Shown here: positions 1 to 7,857 of the stretch, piece after piece
Layout: every line of letters starts with the position of its first letter
Position numbering within the stretch: position 1 is the first letter of the stretch
NCBI GenBank assembly: GCA_947456955.1
Contig: CANGTQ010000002.1
Location: 124,001-188,000 of the forward strand
Reading direction: 5' to 3'
Source of the DNA: Flavobacteriaceae bacterium
Lineage (GTDB): Bacteria; Bacteroidota; Bacteroidia; Flavobacteriales; Flavobacteriaceae
DNA: 64,000 nt
Notes under the pieces: model-generated
What the model saw: only the letters and a program-made list of their open reading frames with translations
Database searches by the model: none
Told to the model about the DNA's origin: nothing
Position numbers and translations under genes: made by a program

Positions 1-521
1 GAATCATTCCGCCACCCGAAGATGAAGTGGCGCAGGAACATTTTCATTTGTTGGTTGACAAGCTCGAAGAAAACGGATTCATTCATTATGAGTTGTCTAA
101 TTTTGGAAAGACAACTTATTTCTCCAAAAACAATTCGAGTTATTGGTTAGGGAAAAAATACATCGGAATTGGTCCTTCGGCGCACAGTTACAATGGTATT
201 TCCAGAAGTTGGAATATTTCAAACAATACGCTTTATTTAAAATCAATTGCTGAAAACATTTTGCCATCGGAAACTGAAATCTTAACCAAAACAGATAGAT
301 ATAACGAGTATGTGATGACTGGTTTGCGAACCATTTGGGGAATTTCTTTAGACAGAATTGAGCGCGAATTTGGTCCAAAATACATAGAGTATCTTAACCA
401 ACAGTCGGCTAAATACATTGAAGATCATTTGCTTTTTGTAGATGACACTATTTTGCGAACAACTAAAATCGGGAAGTTTTTGAGTGACGGAATTGCAAGT
501 GATTTGTTCATGCTGAACTAG
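1..521 (+). CDS. hemW: HemW-type radical SAM protein, C-terminal part (5' end outside window)
   Basis: The reading frame is open from base 3 and runs to TAG at 519-521. It lacks the N-terminal radical SAM core, which lies before the window. The visible part holds the stretch IGIGPSAHSY and the C-terminal domain with YNEYVMTGLRTIWGIS, both characteristic of the HemW/coproporphyrinogen III oxidase-like family. HemW is known as a heme-handling relative of HemN and is often annotated as oxygen-independent coproporphyrinogen oxidase. A GTG at 27 is only an internal valine codon, because the conserved frame continues upstream. The last three codons (Met-Leu-Asn) and the stop lie inside a palindromic repeat at 510-530, so the extreme C-terminus may have been supplied by that element. 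Identification is by motif recognition; the activity is inferred from the family. Confidence 0.88.
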   Translation, partial: IIPPPEDEVAQEHFHLLVDKLEENGFIHYELSNFGKTTYFSKNNSSYWLGKKYIGIGPSAHSYNGISRSWNISNNTLYLKSIAENILPSETEILTKTDRYNEYVMTGLRTIWGISLDRIEREFGPKYIEYLNQQSAKYIEDHLLFVDDTILRTTKIGKFLSDGIASDLFMLN

Positions 522-530
522 TTTCAGCAT
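510..530. repeat. Palindromic element, copy 1 (left of the GIY-YIG gene)
   Basis: Perfect 8-bp arms, ATGCTGAA at 510-517 and TTCAGCAT at 523-530, surround the 5-base centre CTAGT. It overlaps the end and stop codon of hemW. The reverse complement of the copy at 855-875 differs from it at one centre base only. The bases just inside (CT after the right arm) are also shared, which makes an inverted 23-bp pair around the GIY-YIG gene. Confidence 0.85.
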
Positions 531-550
531 CTTTTCAATTTATAGCTATT

Positions 551-835
551 ATGATAAAAGGATTCATATATATTTTAACAAACAAGAATTTCACTGTCGT
601 TTATGTTGGAGCCACAAAAGATTTGAAATCTAGAATAGATTGTCATAGAAATGGAACTGGAGCAGTTTTTACCAAAAAGTATAATGCTACAAATTTAATT
701 TATTTTGAAGAGTTTGATGATTTTCATGATGCATTTGCTAGAGAAAAACAACTTAAAAATTGGCACAATGAATGGAAATGGAATTTAGTAAAAGTTTCCA
801 ATCCAGAATTAAAAGATTTATATTTGGAGTTGTAA
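551..835 (+). CDS. GIY-YIG nuclease family protein, stand-alone
   Basis: A 94-residue protein consisting of one GIY-YIG domain. The GIY-like strand is FIYIL (residues 5-9) and the YIG-like strand is YVG (18-20). The expected catalytic arginine follows at about position 28 (DLKSRI), and the metal-binding glutamate at about position 65 (AREKQLKNW). No DNA-binding domain is attached. In family terms these are small UvrC/homing-endonuclease-like nucleases of unknown physiological role. The gene is alone on its transcription unit and is bracketed by inverted palindromes at 510-530 and 855-875, which suggests a link between the nuclease and the repeats. The ATG start is 20 bases after the left palindrome. 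Domain assignment is firm; function is unknown. Confidence 0.88.
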   Translation: MIKGFIYILTNKNFTVVYVGATKDLKSRIDCHRNGTGAVFTKKYNATNLIYFEEFDDFHDAFAREKQLKNWHNEWKWNLVKVSNPELKDLYLEL

Positions 836-854
836 TAGCGTCTTACTAGATGAG

Positions 855-875
855 ATGCTGAAACAAGTTCAGCAT
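855..875. repeat. Palindromic element, copy 2 (right of the GIY-YIG gene)
   Basis: Arms ATGCTGAA at 855-862 and TTCAGCAT at 868-875 surround the centre ACAAG. It is the inverted partner of the copy at 510-530. The next gene starts at 878, so the element forms part of its leader. Confidence 0.85.
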
Positions 876-877
876 AA

Positions 878-1651
878 ATGATAGCTAAAATTCAAAACTT
901 CGAAATCGACTTATTAAAACCTATTGATATTTCTATTTCATTATCAAATACCGATGCCAATCCGATTGCGTGGTATATTGAAAAACCGACGATTGAACCG
1001 GTAAAATTTGGTAATTGGATTGGAAAAGTTTCTGAAGGAAGTTCGACTAATTTCAATAATATTTTCTTCAATCCACACGGACACGGAACTCATACAGAAT
1101 GTCTGGGACATATAACACGCGAATTTTTCAGCATCAATCAATGTTTAAAACAGTTTTTCTTTTTGGCCGAATTGATTTCGATTGAGCCTCAAAGTTTGGG
1201 TGAAGATTTAGTAATTACCAAAGAAAGCATTTCGAATGCGCTTGATGTAACATTTAAATTAGGTATTACAAGAGAAGCATTAATCATCAGAACGTTGCCA
1301 AATTCAGAATCCAAAAAACATAAAAACTATTCAAAAACAAATCCCCCATACTTATTAGAAGAAGCTGCGACTTTCATTCGCGATAGCGGCATTAAACATT
1401 TACTAATTGATTTACCAAGTGTCGATAGGGAAGAAGATGAAGGAAGATTATTGGCGCACAAAGCCTTTTGGAATGTAAAAGATATCAATAATCTCAATGA
1501 AGATGCACGATTGGATTGTACCATTACTGAAATGATATTTGTAGATGACAACATTCGTGACGGAAGTTATCTGTTGAATTTACAAATGGCGCCGTTTGAA
1601 AATGATGCTTCTCCAAGCAAACCTGTATTATTTAAGATTGAAGATTATTGA
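878..1651 (+). CDS. Cyclase family protein (kynurenine formamidase-like hydrolase)
   Basis: A 257-residue protein of the cyclase/KynB fold. The metal-binding signature is visible at about residues 68-79 as HGHGTHTECLGH, matching the family pattern H-x-G-T-H-x-D/E-x-x-x-H. Family members hydrolyse N-formylkynurenine or related amides and lactones with zinc; the substrate here cannot be read from sequence. No signal peptide is present, so it should be cytoplasmic. The ATG start lies just after a palindromic repeat. The stop TGA at 1649-1651 overlaps a possible TTG start of the following frame, but the downstream acetyltransferase more plausibly starts at 1708. Confidence 0.8.
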   Translation: MIAKIQNFEIDLLKPIDISISLSNTDANPIAWYIEKPTIEPVKFGNWIGKVSEGSSTNFNNIFFNPHGHGTHTECLGHITREFFSINQCLKQFFFLAELISIEPQSLGEDLVITKESISNALDVTFKLGITREALIIRTLPNSESKKHKNYSKTNPPYLLEEAATFIRDSGIKHLLIDLPSVDREEDEGRLLAHKAFWNVKDINNLNEDARLDCTITEMIFVDDNIRDGSYLLNLQMAPFENDASPSKPVLFKIEDY

Positions 1652-1707
1652 TTTCAGTTTCGGAAGTTCAAAAATCAGCAATCGTTAATTTTCAATCACC
1701 AATCAAT

Positions 1708-2106
1708 ATGATAACCGTTTCAACAGATAAAAATAAATTGGATGTTCCGTTTATCCAAAACTTTTTGAAGGATATTTATTGGGCGGCCGGCAGGACAATT
1801 GATGAAGTGCAAACTACAATTGATGCTTCGTTTTGTTTCGGAATTTATGAGGATGAGAATCAAATTGGTTTTGCTCGTGTTATTACGGATTATGTTGTTT
1901 TTGCTTATCTGATGGATGTGTTTATTGATGAGAAACATCGCGGAAAAGGATATTCTTCCATCTTGATTGATACAATGATGAAAGAACCTAAATTGCAGCA
2001 AGTCAAAATTTGGCGTTTAGCCACTTCTGACGCACATTTTTTATATGAAAAATTTGATTTTACTCCTTTAGCTCATCCCGAAAAAATGATGGAGAAAATT
2101 AAATAG
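1708..2106 (+). CDS. GNAT family N-acetyltransferase
   Basis: A 132-residue single-domain GNAT protein. The acetyl-CoA binding motif A is visible as DVFIDEKHRGKGYSSIL (the R/Q-x-x-G-x-G/A pattern), followed by the region LATSDAHFLYEKFDFTPL typical of small acetyltransferases near the YpeA/YjaB type. An in-frame TTG at 1648 would add 20 residues that do not resemble the family, so the ATG at 1708 (MITVSTDK) is preferred. The substrate is unknown. It follows the cyclase gene by 56 bases and may be co-transcribed with it. Confidence 0.82.
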   Translation: MITVSTDKNKLDVPFIQNFLKDIYWAAGRTIDEVQTTIDASFCFGIYEDENQIGFARVITDYVVFAYLMDVFIDEKHRGKGYSSILIDTMMKEPKLQQVKIWRLATSDAHFLYEKFDFTPLAHPEKMMEKIK

Positions 2107-2110
2107 TATT

Positions 2111-2152
2111 CAGTTTTTAGTCGCAGTTGACAGCCACTGCGACTGAAAACTG
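2111..2152. repeat. Long intergenic inverted repeat
   Basis: A 17-base arm at 2111-2127 (CAGTTTTTAGTCGCAGT) and its near-perfect inverse at 2136-2152 (one mismatch) flank an 8-base loop. A partial third unit, ACTGAAAACT, follows at 2155. There is no T-run, so it does not look like an ordinary terminator on the + strand. It could be a degenerate repeat element or an RNA hairpin between two same-strand genes. Confidence 0.7.
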
Positions 2153-2171
2153 TTACTGAAAACTAAAATAC

Positions 2172-2537
2172 ATGAACATTCAACAACTCTACGAATTTTG
2201 TTTATCCAAAAAAGCGGTGACGGAACATTTCCCTTTTGATGAAGATACTTTGGTTTTTAAAGTTGGCGGTAAAATGTTTTGCCTTACTTCACTAAAGGAA
2301 TGGGAAAAAGGAACACCGGCACTAAACCTCAAAGGAGAGCCTGAAAATAATGCAGAATTAAGCGCACAATTTGAAGCCATAAATCCAGGATACCACATGA
2401 GTAAAATACATTGGATAACCGTTGATTTTAATAGTGACGTTTCGGATAAAATGATGTGCGAATTAATCAATCATTCCTATGATTTGGTTTATAAGAGTTT
2501 GACTAAAAAGTTACGTGACGAAATAGAGAAAAGTTAA
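2172..2537 (+). CDS. MmcQ/YjbR family DNA-binding protein
   Basis: A 121-residue protein of the MmcQ/YjbR (CyaY-like fold) family. The pattern begins MNIQQLYEFCLSKKAVTEHFPFDE and carries the block VFKVGGKMFCLTSL, with the C-terminal motif PGYHMSKIHWITV around residues 74-86. Members bind DNA or have unknown roles; none is well characterised enough to name a function. It is cytoplasmic with no signal peptide. It converges with the AsmA-like gene on the other strand, with a terminator hairpin between them. Confidence 0.82.
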   Translation: MNIQQLYEFCLSKKAVTEHFPFDEDTLVFKVGGKMFCLTSLKEWEKGTPALNLKGEPENNAELSAQFEAINPGYHMSKIHWITVDFNSDVSDKMMCELINHSYDLVYKSLTKKLRDEIEKS

Positions 2538-2545
2538 AAGCGAAA

Positions 2546-2579
2546 AGGCACTAGTTGAAGAAATTTCTAACTAGTGCCT
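2546..2579 (-). terminator. Hairpin terminator between convergent genes
   Basis: A perfect 11-bp stem is formed by AGGCACTAGTT at 2546-2556 and AACTAGTGCCT at 2569-2579, with a 12-base loop. On the minus strand the hairpin is followed by a T-rich tail, so it most likely ends the AsmA-like transcript. The + side tail is poor in T. Confidence 0.7.
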
Positions 2580-2637
2580 CTTCACTTAAACTATGTTTTT
2601 TATTTGCATATAGGCCCGCCAATTTAAATAAATTTCC

Positions 2638-5244
2638 TTATTTAGTTGGTGTTGTTGCTGGTTTTACATCCTCTTTTTTCTTTTTGTTGAACAAGCCATT
2701 GAGTAAATCTTTAGCCTGTGTTTTTACATCTGGTTTTGGTGTCGCCGTTTTGGAAGTATCCTTTGGTTTAGTGTTATTTTGGATAATATTTCCGAGTGCC
2801 GAAGTGCCTTGTTGTATCAACTTGTCTTTTTGTTGTTTCACCAAGTTAGTGACCAAAGTGGTTGTAGCTTGTTTAACATCAGTAGTAATATTTGGATTTT
2901 TAAAATTGCCGGTAAGAATAGCATTTATAGGAATCGTTTCAAATTTTTTGGCGTCTGTAGGTGTTAATTTTCCGATTAAATTATTGATTTCTGTTCCCAA
3001 ATATTTAGACGGAACATCTAATTTCACATTATAGTTCATCAATTGGTCAAAACCATGCGACCCGCCTATTGTAGCTTTGATGTCTTGGTATTTGATGTCG
3101 AAGGGTTTTACGTTTACTTTCCCGTCTTTAAAAGTTAATGCGGCCTTTAAGTCATTGAGATTTAATTTTTTCAAATCCACAAAACCTAACTTGTTATCCA
3201 AAGCGGTTAATAAAGTCGAGTTGCTTGAATTCACTGTTGTTGAAAGCAATTGTCCCATTAAATCTCCCGTAATGCTCTTCAAATCGGGCGTCATTTCTTT
3301 GTCGTTCAGATTCCCAGAAACTTTGATTTTCGAATTCAGTTTTCCGTTAATTACTCCAGCTATTGGAGCAATTTTTTTCATCATGTCCAACTGTGTAAAA
3401 GTTTGAGCAATATCAACACCATTTAATTCTAAATCCATATTGAATTTGGATATTTTTTCTTTGGTAGACACCTCGCCATTAAACGTAATCAAGCCGCCAA
3501 AAATATTAGTTTTGCCATTTTCTAAAGTAGCTTTTTGATCTTTGATAATTACCTTGCCGGAAACGTTTTTCAAAACCAAATTATCATACAAAACCGTGTT
3601 CGCATTTGCTGTCAAAGTACAATTCAAAAACGCCGGAATTTTCATGGCTTCATTTGCTTTGGTTTGTTTTTTAGCATCCGTTTTCGAAGTCATAAAATCG
3701 CTTACTGCCATTTGATTCGAATTCAAATTAAAGTTCCCTTTCAATTCCTGATTTTTAAACACAAAACCATAGAAATTTTCCAAAACTCCAGTTACAGCCA
3801 AATCTGTTTTTCCGGTTGTTGCATTAAATTGTTTTAAGTTCACGCGGCTTGGGTCAAATGATACAAATGCTCTGCTGATTTTCATGGTTTTACCATCTTC
3901 ATCTGTATAATTAAAACCTGTTAAGTCAATCGTTCCTGCATTTCGGATTCGTGTATAATCACTTTTTTCTACCGATTGCATATCGAATGCTGTTGTTACA
4001 TCGGCTTTTAGAATTCCGGTTAACGGTTTGACCAATTTTATAGGATATGCTTTTGTCAGATTAGTCAAATTGATAGTTCCTTTTAGTGCAGCATTCACCA
4101 AAGCATTTTCAGAAATGTTTTTAATATTCGCTTTGGCATTGAAAATATCCTGATCAATTTGGAACGACAATTTATCCAAGTTCACATAAGTGTCATTCAT
4201 CACTCCGGTTTCGTTGATGATTTTGGTGTCGATGATAATGTTTTTGACTGATTTTGGCAGATTCGGATATTGAAATGACGCATTGTTTGAAGCAATTTTG
4301 ACATTGAATTTTGGAACAGAAGTCTCTGAATACAATCCTTTTGCAAAACCGGCAACGGTAAAATCGCCATTGGTATTTACCTCTTTTAAATTGCTCGAAT
4401 ATTGAGCCGGAATTAATCCCAAGAAGTTTTTGAACGAAGTAGTTGGTGTTTTAAATGTCAAATCATATTGTTGTCCGGCATCGACCAATTGGATGAAACC
4501 GTTAAATTCTAAAGGTAATTCATTGATTTTGGCTTTGTTTTCTTTGAAAGTATATTTGCTTTTATCCAAGTCAATTCCAAGAACGGCATCTAGAGAAATC
4601 CCAACATTTTTCATGTAATTCACTTTATCCATATCCAAAGAAACTTTGGCGGTAGATTTAGTTGCCAAATCCAATTTTGAAGAGGCAAAATCGCCAGTGC
4701 CTTCATGATTGATGCTGTCTAAAACCATTTTTATTTTTGACTTTTCATCATAGTATTTAAACTTGAAATTTTCTACGGAATAGTCTTTTATCTTTAAGGA
4801 AAGCGGTTTGCTTTTTTCATCTTCGATATTATTTTTATCTTTTAATGCAATATCATAATTGCCAATTCCGTCTTTGTTAAAGATGATATTTATTAAACCA
4901 TTTTTGGATGAAATCCCATCGATACTAATAGGTTCGTTATCGCCTTTAAACAATTCTTTGATTGACATTTTTAGATTTAATTCGTCAAAAGCTACTAAAG
5001 TATCTCCTTCAAAAGGTGCTTTGTTGATTATTGATAGTTTTTCAATTAAAACACTAGCATTGGGGAAATTTCTAAATAAACTCAAATCGGCATCGGCAAA
5101 AGCCACTTTAGCGTCTACTTTTTCATTAATGGAAGTTAAAATTTTAGCTTTGATTTGATCTTTAAAGAAATACGGAATTGCAAATGCCGATATGACTAAC
5201 AGCAACAAAATAATTCCAACGATTTTTAAGATTTTCTTTAACAT
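2638..5244 (-). CDS. AsmA family protein (inner-membrane anchored, periplasmic)
   Basis: An 868-residue protein with one N-terminal membrane segment at about residues 5-27, followed by a long periplasmic beta-rich region. It contains AsmA-type blocks (FNGEVSTKEKISKFNMDLELNGVD and AGVINGKLNSKIKVSGNL). The C-terminus is low-complexity and rich in Lys, Pro and Thr (about residues 800-868). AsmA-like proteins belong to the bridge-like family thought to move lipids between the inner and outer membranes. Bacteroidota versions of about 850-900 residues like this one are common. It is monocistronic: the upstream neighbour is divergent and a terminator follows. A TAnnTTTG-like box (TATTTTTG on the minus strand, 5277-5284) lies upstream. 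Confidence 0.8.
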   Translation of the reverse strand: MLKKILKIVGIILLLLVISAFAIPYFFKDQIKAKILTSINEKVDAKVAFADADLSLFRNFPNASVLIEKLSIINKAPFEGDTLVAFDELNLKMSIKELFKGDNEPISIDGISSKNGLINIIFNKDGIGNYDIALKDKNNIEDEKSKPLSLKIKDYSVENFKFKYYDEKSKIKMVLDSINHEGTGDFASSKLDLATKSTAKVSLDMDKVNYMKNVGISLDAVLGIDLDKSKYTFKENKAKINELPLEFNGFIQLVDAGQQYDLTFKTPTTSFKNFLGLIPAQYSSNLKEVNTNGDFTVAGFAKGLYSETSVPKFNVKIASNNASFQYPNLPKSVKNIIIDTKIINETGVMNDTYVNLDKLSFQIDQDIFNAKANIKNISENALVNAALKGTINLTNLTKAYPIKLVKPLTGILKADVTTAFDMQSVEKSDYTRIRNAGTIDLTGFNYTDEDGKTMKISRAFVSFDPSRVNLKQFNATTGKTDLAVTGVLENFYGFVFKNQELKGNFNLNSNQMAVSDFMTSKTDAKKQTKANEAMKIPAFLNCTLTANANTVLYDNLVLKNVSGKVIIKDQKATLENGKTNIFGGLITFNGEVSTKEKISKFNMDLELNGVDIAQTFTQLDMMKKIAPIAGVINGKLNSKIKVSGNLNDKEMTPDLKSITGDLMGQLLSTTVNSSNSTLLTALDNKLGFVDLKKLNLNDLKAALTFKDGKVNVKPFDIKYQDIKATIGGSHGFDQLMNYNVKLDVPSKYLGTEINNLIGKLTPTDAKKFETIPINAILTGNFKNPNITTDVKQATTTLVTNLVKQQKDKLIQQGTSALGNIIQNNTKPKDTSKTATPKPDVKTQAKDLLNGLFNKKKKEDVKPATTPTK

Positions 5245-5422
5245 AATGTGATAGATTTAGTTACGCATGCACACAACAAAAATAAAGCCTTTTACTCAAA
5301 AAGCGGTTACTATTTGTGGAAGTTTTATGATTTTTAGTTCATAGTAATTGTTGAGAAATTGTTATTAACAGTCGGTTGTTTTTGGCATTATTCTAAAATA
5401 GTTTTAGTTAATTTGTTCTTCC

Positions 5423-6559
5423 ATGAAAAAGCAGCATCAAGTCATCTTATCGTTAGGTAGCAATCTAGGCAATCGTCTCGAGAACATTGTCCGTTGCATT
5501 GATAATTTGCACAAAGAAATTGGGACAATAATTAGAGTTTCCAAGCTTTATGAAACACCGTCATGGGGTTTTGAGAGTGAGAAATTCTACAATTGTGCGG
5601 TAATTATCAATACACATAAATCAGCACATCAAGTTTTGGAAGAATGCCTTTTGCTTGAAGAAGCTTTGGGAAGAGTTCGCGAAGAGGCAGAAGGGTATCA
5701 TGCGCGTATAATTGATATTGATGTGATAACTTTTGATGAAGAAATTATCGCTTCCGAGAAACTGCAGGTGCCTCATCCGGAAATGCAAAACCGTTTGTTT
5801 GTTTTGCTGCCGATGCAGGATTTGAATTTAGACTGGCGTCATCCTATTTTACAAAAATATTTGCATGAATTATTGATTCTTTCGGAAGATAAAAGCAATT
5901 GCAAAGTCATTCAAAATCTTGAAATCCCAATTGCCAGATTAAAACTCGACCACTTTAATTATATCGCAATTGAAGGAAATATTGGCGCTGGAAAAACTAC
6001 GTTGACAAATAAATTAGCTGAAGATTTTAATGCTAAATCGGTTCTTGAGCGTTTTGCAGACAATCCTTTTTTACCCAAATTCTACGAAGACCAAAACCGT
6101 TATGCTTTTCCGCTTGAAATGTCATTTTTAGCAGACAGATACCAGCAAATTTCTGATGATTTGGCGCAATTTGATTTGTTTAAAGATTTTATTGTAGCCG
6201 ATTATCATATTTTTAAATCCTTGATTTTTGCTAAAGTTACGCTTGCCGAAGATGAGTTTCGTTTATATAAAACCATGTTTGACATTATTTACAAAGAAAT
6301 GCCAAAGCCCGATTTGTATATTTATTTGTATCAAAGCACAGAGCGCCTTTTGGAAAACATCAAAGAAAGAGGAAGAAATTATGAGCAGGAAATTCCGGCT
6401 GAATATCTTGAAAAAATAAATAATGGTTATTTGGATTATATCAAATCACAAACAAATTTAAATATTTTGATTATTGATGTGACCAACAGAGATTTTCAGA
6501 ATAATCAAGAAGATTATGTTTATATTTTAAATGAAATTCAGAATAAGATTTCAGGTTAG
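5423..6559 (+). CDS. folK: Fusion of HPPK (FolK) and deoxynucleoside kinase
   Basis: A 378-residue protein with two domains. Residues 1 to about 160 are 6-hydroxymethyl-7,8-dihydropterin pyrophosphokinase: LGSNLGNR at 11-18, ARIIDIDVITFD near 95-106, then VPHPEMQNRLFVLLP. This domain catalyses the step before dihydropteroate synthase in folate synthesis. Residues from about 178 form a deoxynucleoside kinase with P-loop EGNIGAGKTT (about 184-193), an ERF motif and RGRNYEQEIPAEYLEKINNGY, the dNK lid/arginine region. That half would phosphorylate deoxynucleosides for salvage. The fusion is known in Bacteroidota. The gene overlaps the convergent methyltransferase stop by 4 bases. Domain calls are firm; the dNK substrate is not readable. 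Confidence 0.9.
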   Translation: MKKQHQVILSLGSNLGNRLENIVRCIDNLHKEIGTIIRVSKLYETPSWGFESEKFYNCAVIINTHKSAHQVLEECLLLEEALGRVREEAEGYHARIIDIDVITFDEEIIASEKLQVPHPEMQNRLFVLLPMQDLNLDWRHPILQKYLHELLILSEDKSNCKVIQNLEIPIARLKLDHFNYIAIEGNIGAGKTTLTNKLAEDFNAKSVLERFADNPFLPKFYEDQNRYAFPLEMSFLADRYQQISDDLAQFDLFKDFIVADYHIFKSLIFAKVTLAEDEFRLYKTMFDIIYKEMPKPDLYIYLYQSTERLLENIKERGRNYEQEIPAEYLEKINNGYLDYIKSQTNLNILIIDVTNRDFQNNQEDYVYILNEIQNKISG

Positions 6560-7086
6560 TACTTCATTTTCTGAAACAAATCCCAAACTACAATCCCGGC
6601 ACTCACCGAAATATTTAAAGAATGTTTGCTGCCTAATTGCGGAATTTCAATGGTTCCGTCACAAAGTTCAATAGCTTTTTGGGAGACGCCATACACTTCG
6701 TTTCCAAAAACCAAGGCATATTTTTTATTTTTATCCATTTTGAAATCCTGAAGAAAGATTGCATTTTCAACTTGTTCAATGGCAAAAACGGAAATACTTT
6801 CTTTTTTAAGATTTTCAATTACTTCTAAAATATCTTTTTGATATTCCCAAGTAACCGTTTCGGTAGCACCAAGTGCTGTTTTGTGAATTTCTTTATTGGG
6901 AGGAATTGCCGTTATGCCACACAAATATATTTTTTCAATTAAAAAAGCATCAGCAGTTCGAAATACAGAACCAATATTATGGAGACTTCGAATATCATCC
7001 AGTATAATTATTAAGGGTGTTTTTACGGCTTCTTTAAAGTCAGTAATTGATTTGCGTTCTAATTCTTTATTTTCAAGCTTGCGCAT
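6556..7086 (-). CDS. TrmH/SpoU family RNA 2'-O-methyltransferase
   Basis: A SPOUT-class methyltransferase of 176 residues from the chosen ATG (MRKLENKEL). The three SpoU motifs are visible: NIGSVFRTADAF, LVFGNEVYGVS and IPQLGSKHSLNISVSAGIV. These form the trefoil knot that binds S-adenosylmethionine. The likely reaction is 2'-O-methylation of a tRNA or rRNA ribose; the target is not readable. A longer start at 7116 would add ten basic residues; the shorter start matches the family N-terminus better. A TATCTTTG box on the minus strand at 7156-7163 is a plausible -7 promoter element. The 3' end overlaps folK by 4 bases. Confidence 0.85.
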   Translation of the reverse strand: MRKLENKELERKSITDFKEAVKTPLIIILDDIRSLHNIGSVFRTADAFLIEKIYLCGITAIPPNKEIHKTALGATETVTWEYQKDILEVIENLKKESISVFAIEQVENAIFLQDFKMDKNKKYALVFGNEVYGVSQKAIELCDGTIEIPQLGSKHSLNISVSAGIVVWDLFQKMKY

Positions 7087-7171
7087 CTTTTTTATCTTAT
7101 AAAGTTGCTTTGCCATTTCAGCTAAAGCTTCGAGTCATGCCTCGGAACAATATGGCAAAGATATTCAAAAA

Positions 7172-7207
7172 AAATCCCATCTCGTTTTTTACAATGAGAC
7201 GGGATTT
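7172..7207 (-). terminator. Rho-independent terminator of the DUF1573 gene
   Basis: Arms at 7172-7186 and 7193-7207 pair at 13 of 15 positions around a 6-base loop. Reading the minus strand, the hairpin is followed by a run of eight T residues (7167-7174 region). It lies 25 bases after the DUF1573 stop codon. Confidence 0.8.
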
Positions 7208-7231
7208 TCTTGAATTATAATTAAGTAAAAT

Positions 7232-7705
7232 TTAGCTTTTTGTTGGAGCAGCTCCATCAGCTGGAGCATCTGGTAAAACAGTTCCTTTAATGGTAACTAC
7301 TTTAGTTTCTTGTCCTACAGCATTTGATTTAATAGTTACTGTTTTAGTAAATGGACCAACTCTGTCAGTCGCATATTTTACTCCGATTTTTCCTTTTGCA
7401 CCAGGAGCAATGTCGCCTTCTGGTTTAGTAGGAACCGTACAACCACATGAACCTTGAGTGCTTTCAATTTTTAAAGGTTTATTTCCATTGTTTACAAAAA
7501 CAAATTCTCTGTTTCCATCAGAATTGTGAGGAATTGTCCCGTAATCGATTGTTTCGTTTTCGAAAACAATTCCAGGTCCGTCAACTTTTTGAGTTTCAAC
7601 TTTAACTGGAGCATCAGCTTTTTTTGCTGCTTTTTTTGCAGTTTGTGCATTGCTAGTTGCAACACCAAATACTGTTATTGCAGCTAATAAAATAATTTTT
7701 TTCAT
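7232..7705 (-). CDS. DUF1573 domain protein, exported
   Basis: A 157-residue protein with an N-terminal signal peptide (hydrophobic at about 4-17, cleavage near SNAQ-TA). A Lys/Ala-rich linker follows, then one DUF1573 Ig-like domain from about residue 45. It shows the family hallmarks FVNNGNKPLKIESTQGSCGCT and TVTIKSNA. DUF1573 proteins are abundant in Bacteroidota and are predicted to be envelope proteins related to the ASH/MSP beta-sandwich; their function is not established. The gene is monocistronic with a strong terminator downstream. Confidence 0.85.
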   Translation of the reverse strand: MKKIILLAAITVFGVATSNAQTAKKAAKKADAPVKVETQKVDGPGIVFENETIDYGTIPHNSDGNREFVFVNNGNKPLKIESTQGSCGCTVPTKPEGDIAPGAKGKIGVKYATDRVGPFTKTVTIKSNAVGQETKVVTIKGTVLPDAPADGAAPTKS

Positions 7706-7857
7706 TTTTATAGTATTTTAGTTTCAGCAGCAAATCTATTTAAAAATTACAACTGCCCTCTTTTTTTTGTCTTAAGGTTGAATTAATTTTTTTTTAGGAT
7801 GGCTAAATCATTCTAAAATATTTAAATTCGCTTTCACAAAAATTAATTCCAAAACTA

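Larger units (their letters stand above)
510..875 (+). mobile_element. Candidate mini mobile unit: GIY-YIG gene between inverted palindromic repeats
   Basis: A 366-bp segment starts and ends with near-identical 21-bp palindromes in inverted orientation (one mismatch) and contains a single complete small gene for a GIY-YIG nuclease. It sits exactly between the hemW stop codon and the start codon of the next gene (878, two bases beyond the repeat). No obvious target-site duplication is visible outside the repeats. The compact layout suggests a self-contained insertion, but mobility is inference. The alternative is a genomic REP-like repeat pair that happens to flank a resident gene. Confidence 0.4.

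Noticed and set aside
2555..3034. A 159-residue + strand frame opposite the AsmA-like gene
   Set aside because: Antisense shadow of the low-complexity C-terminus of the AsmA-like protein; no family pattern.
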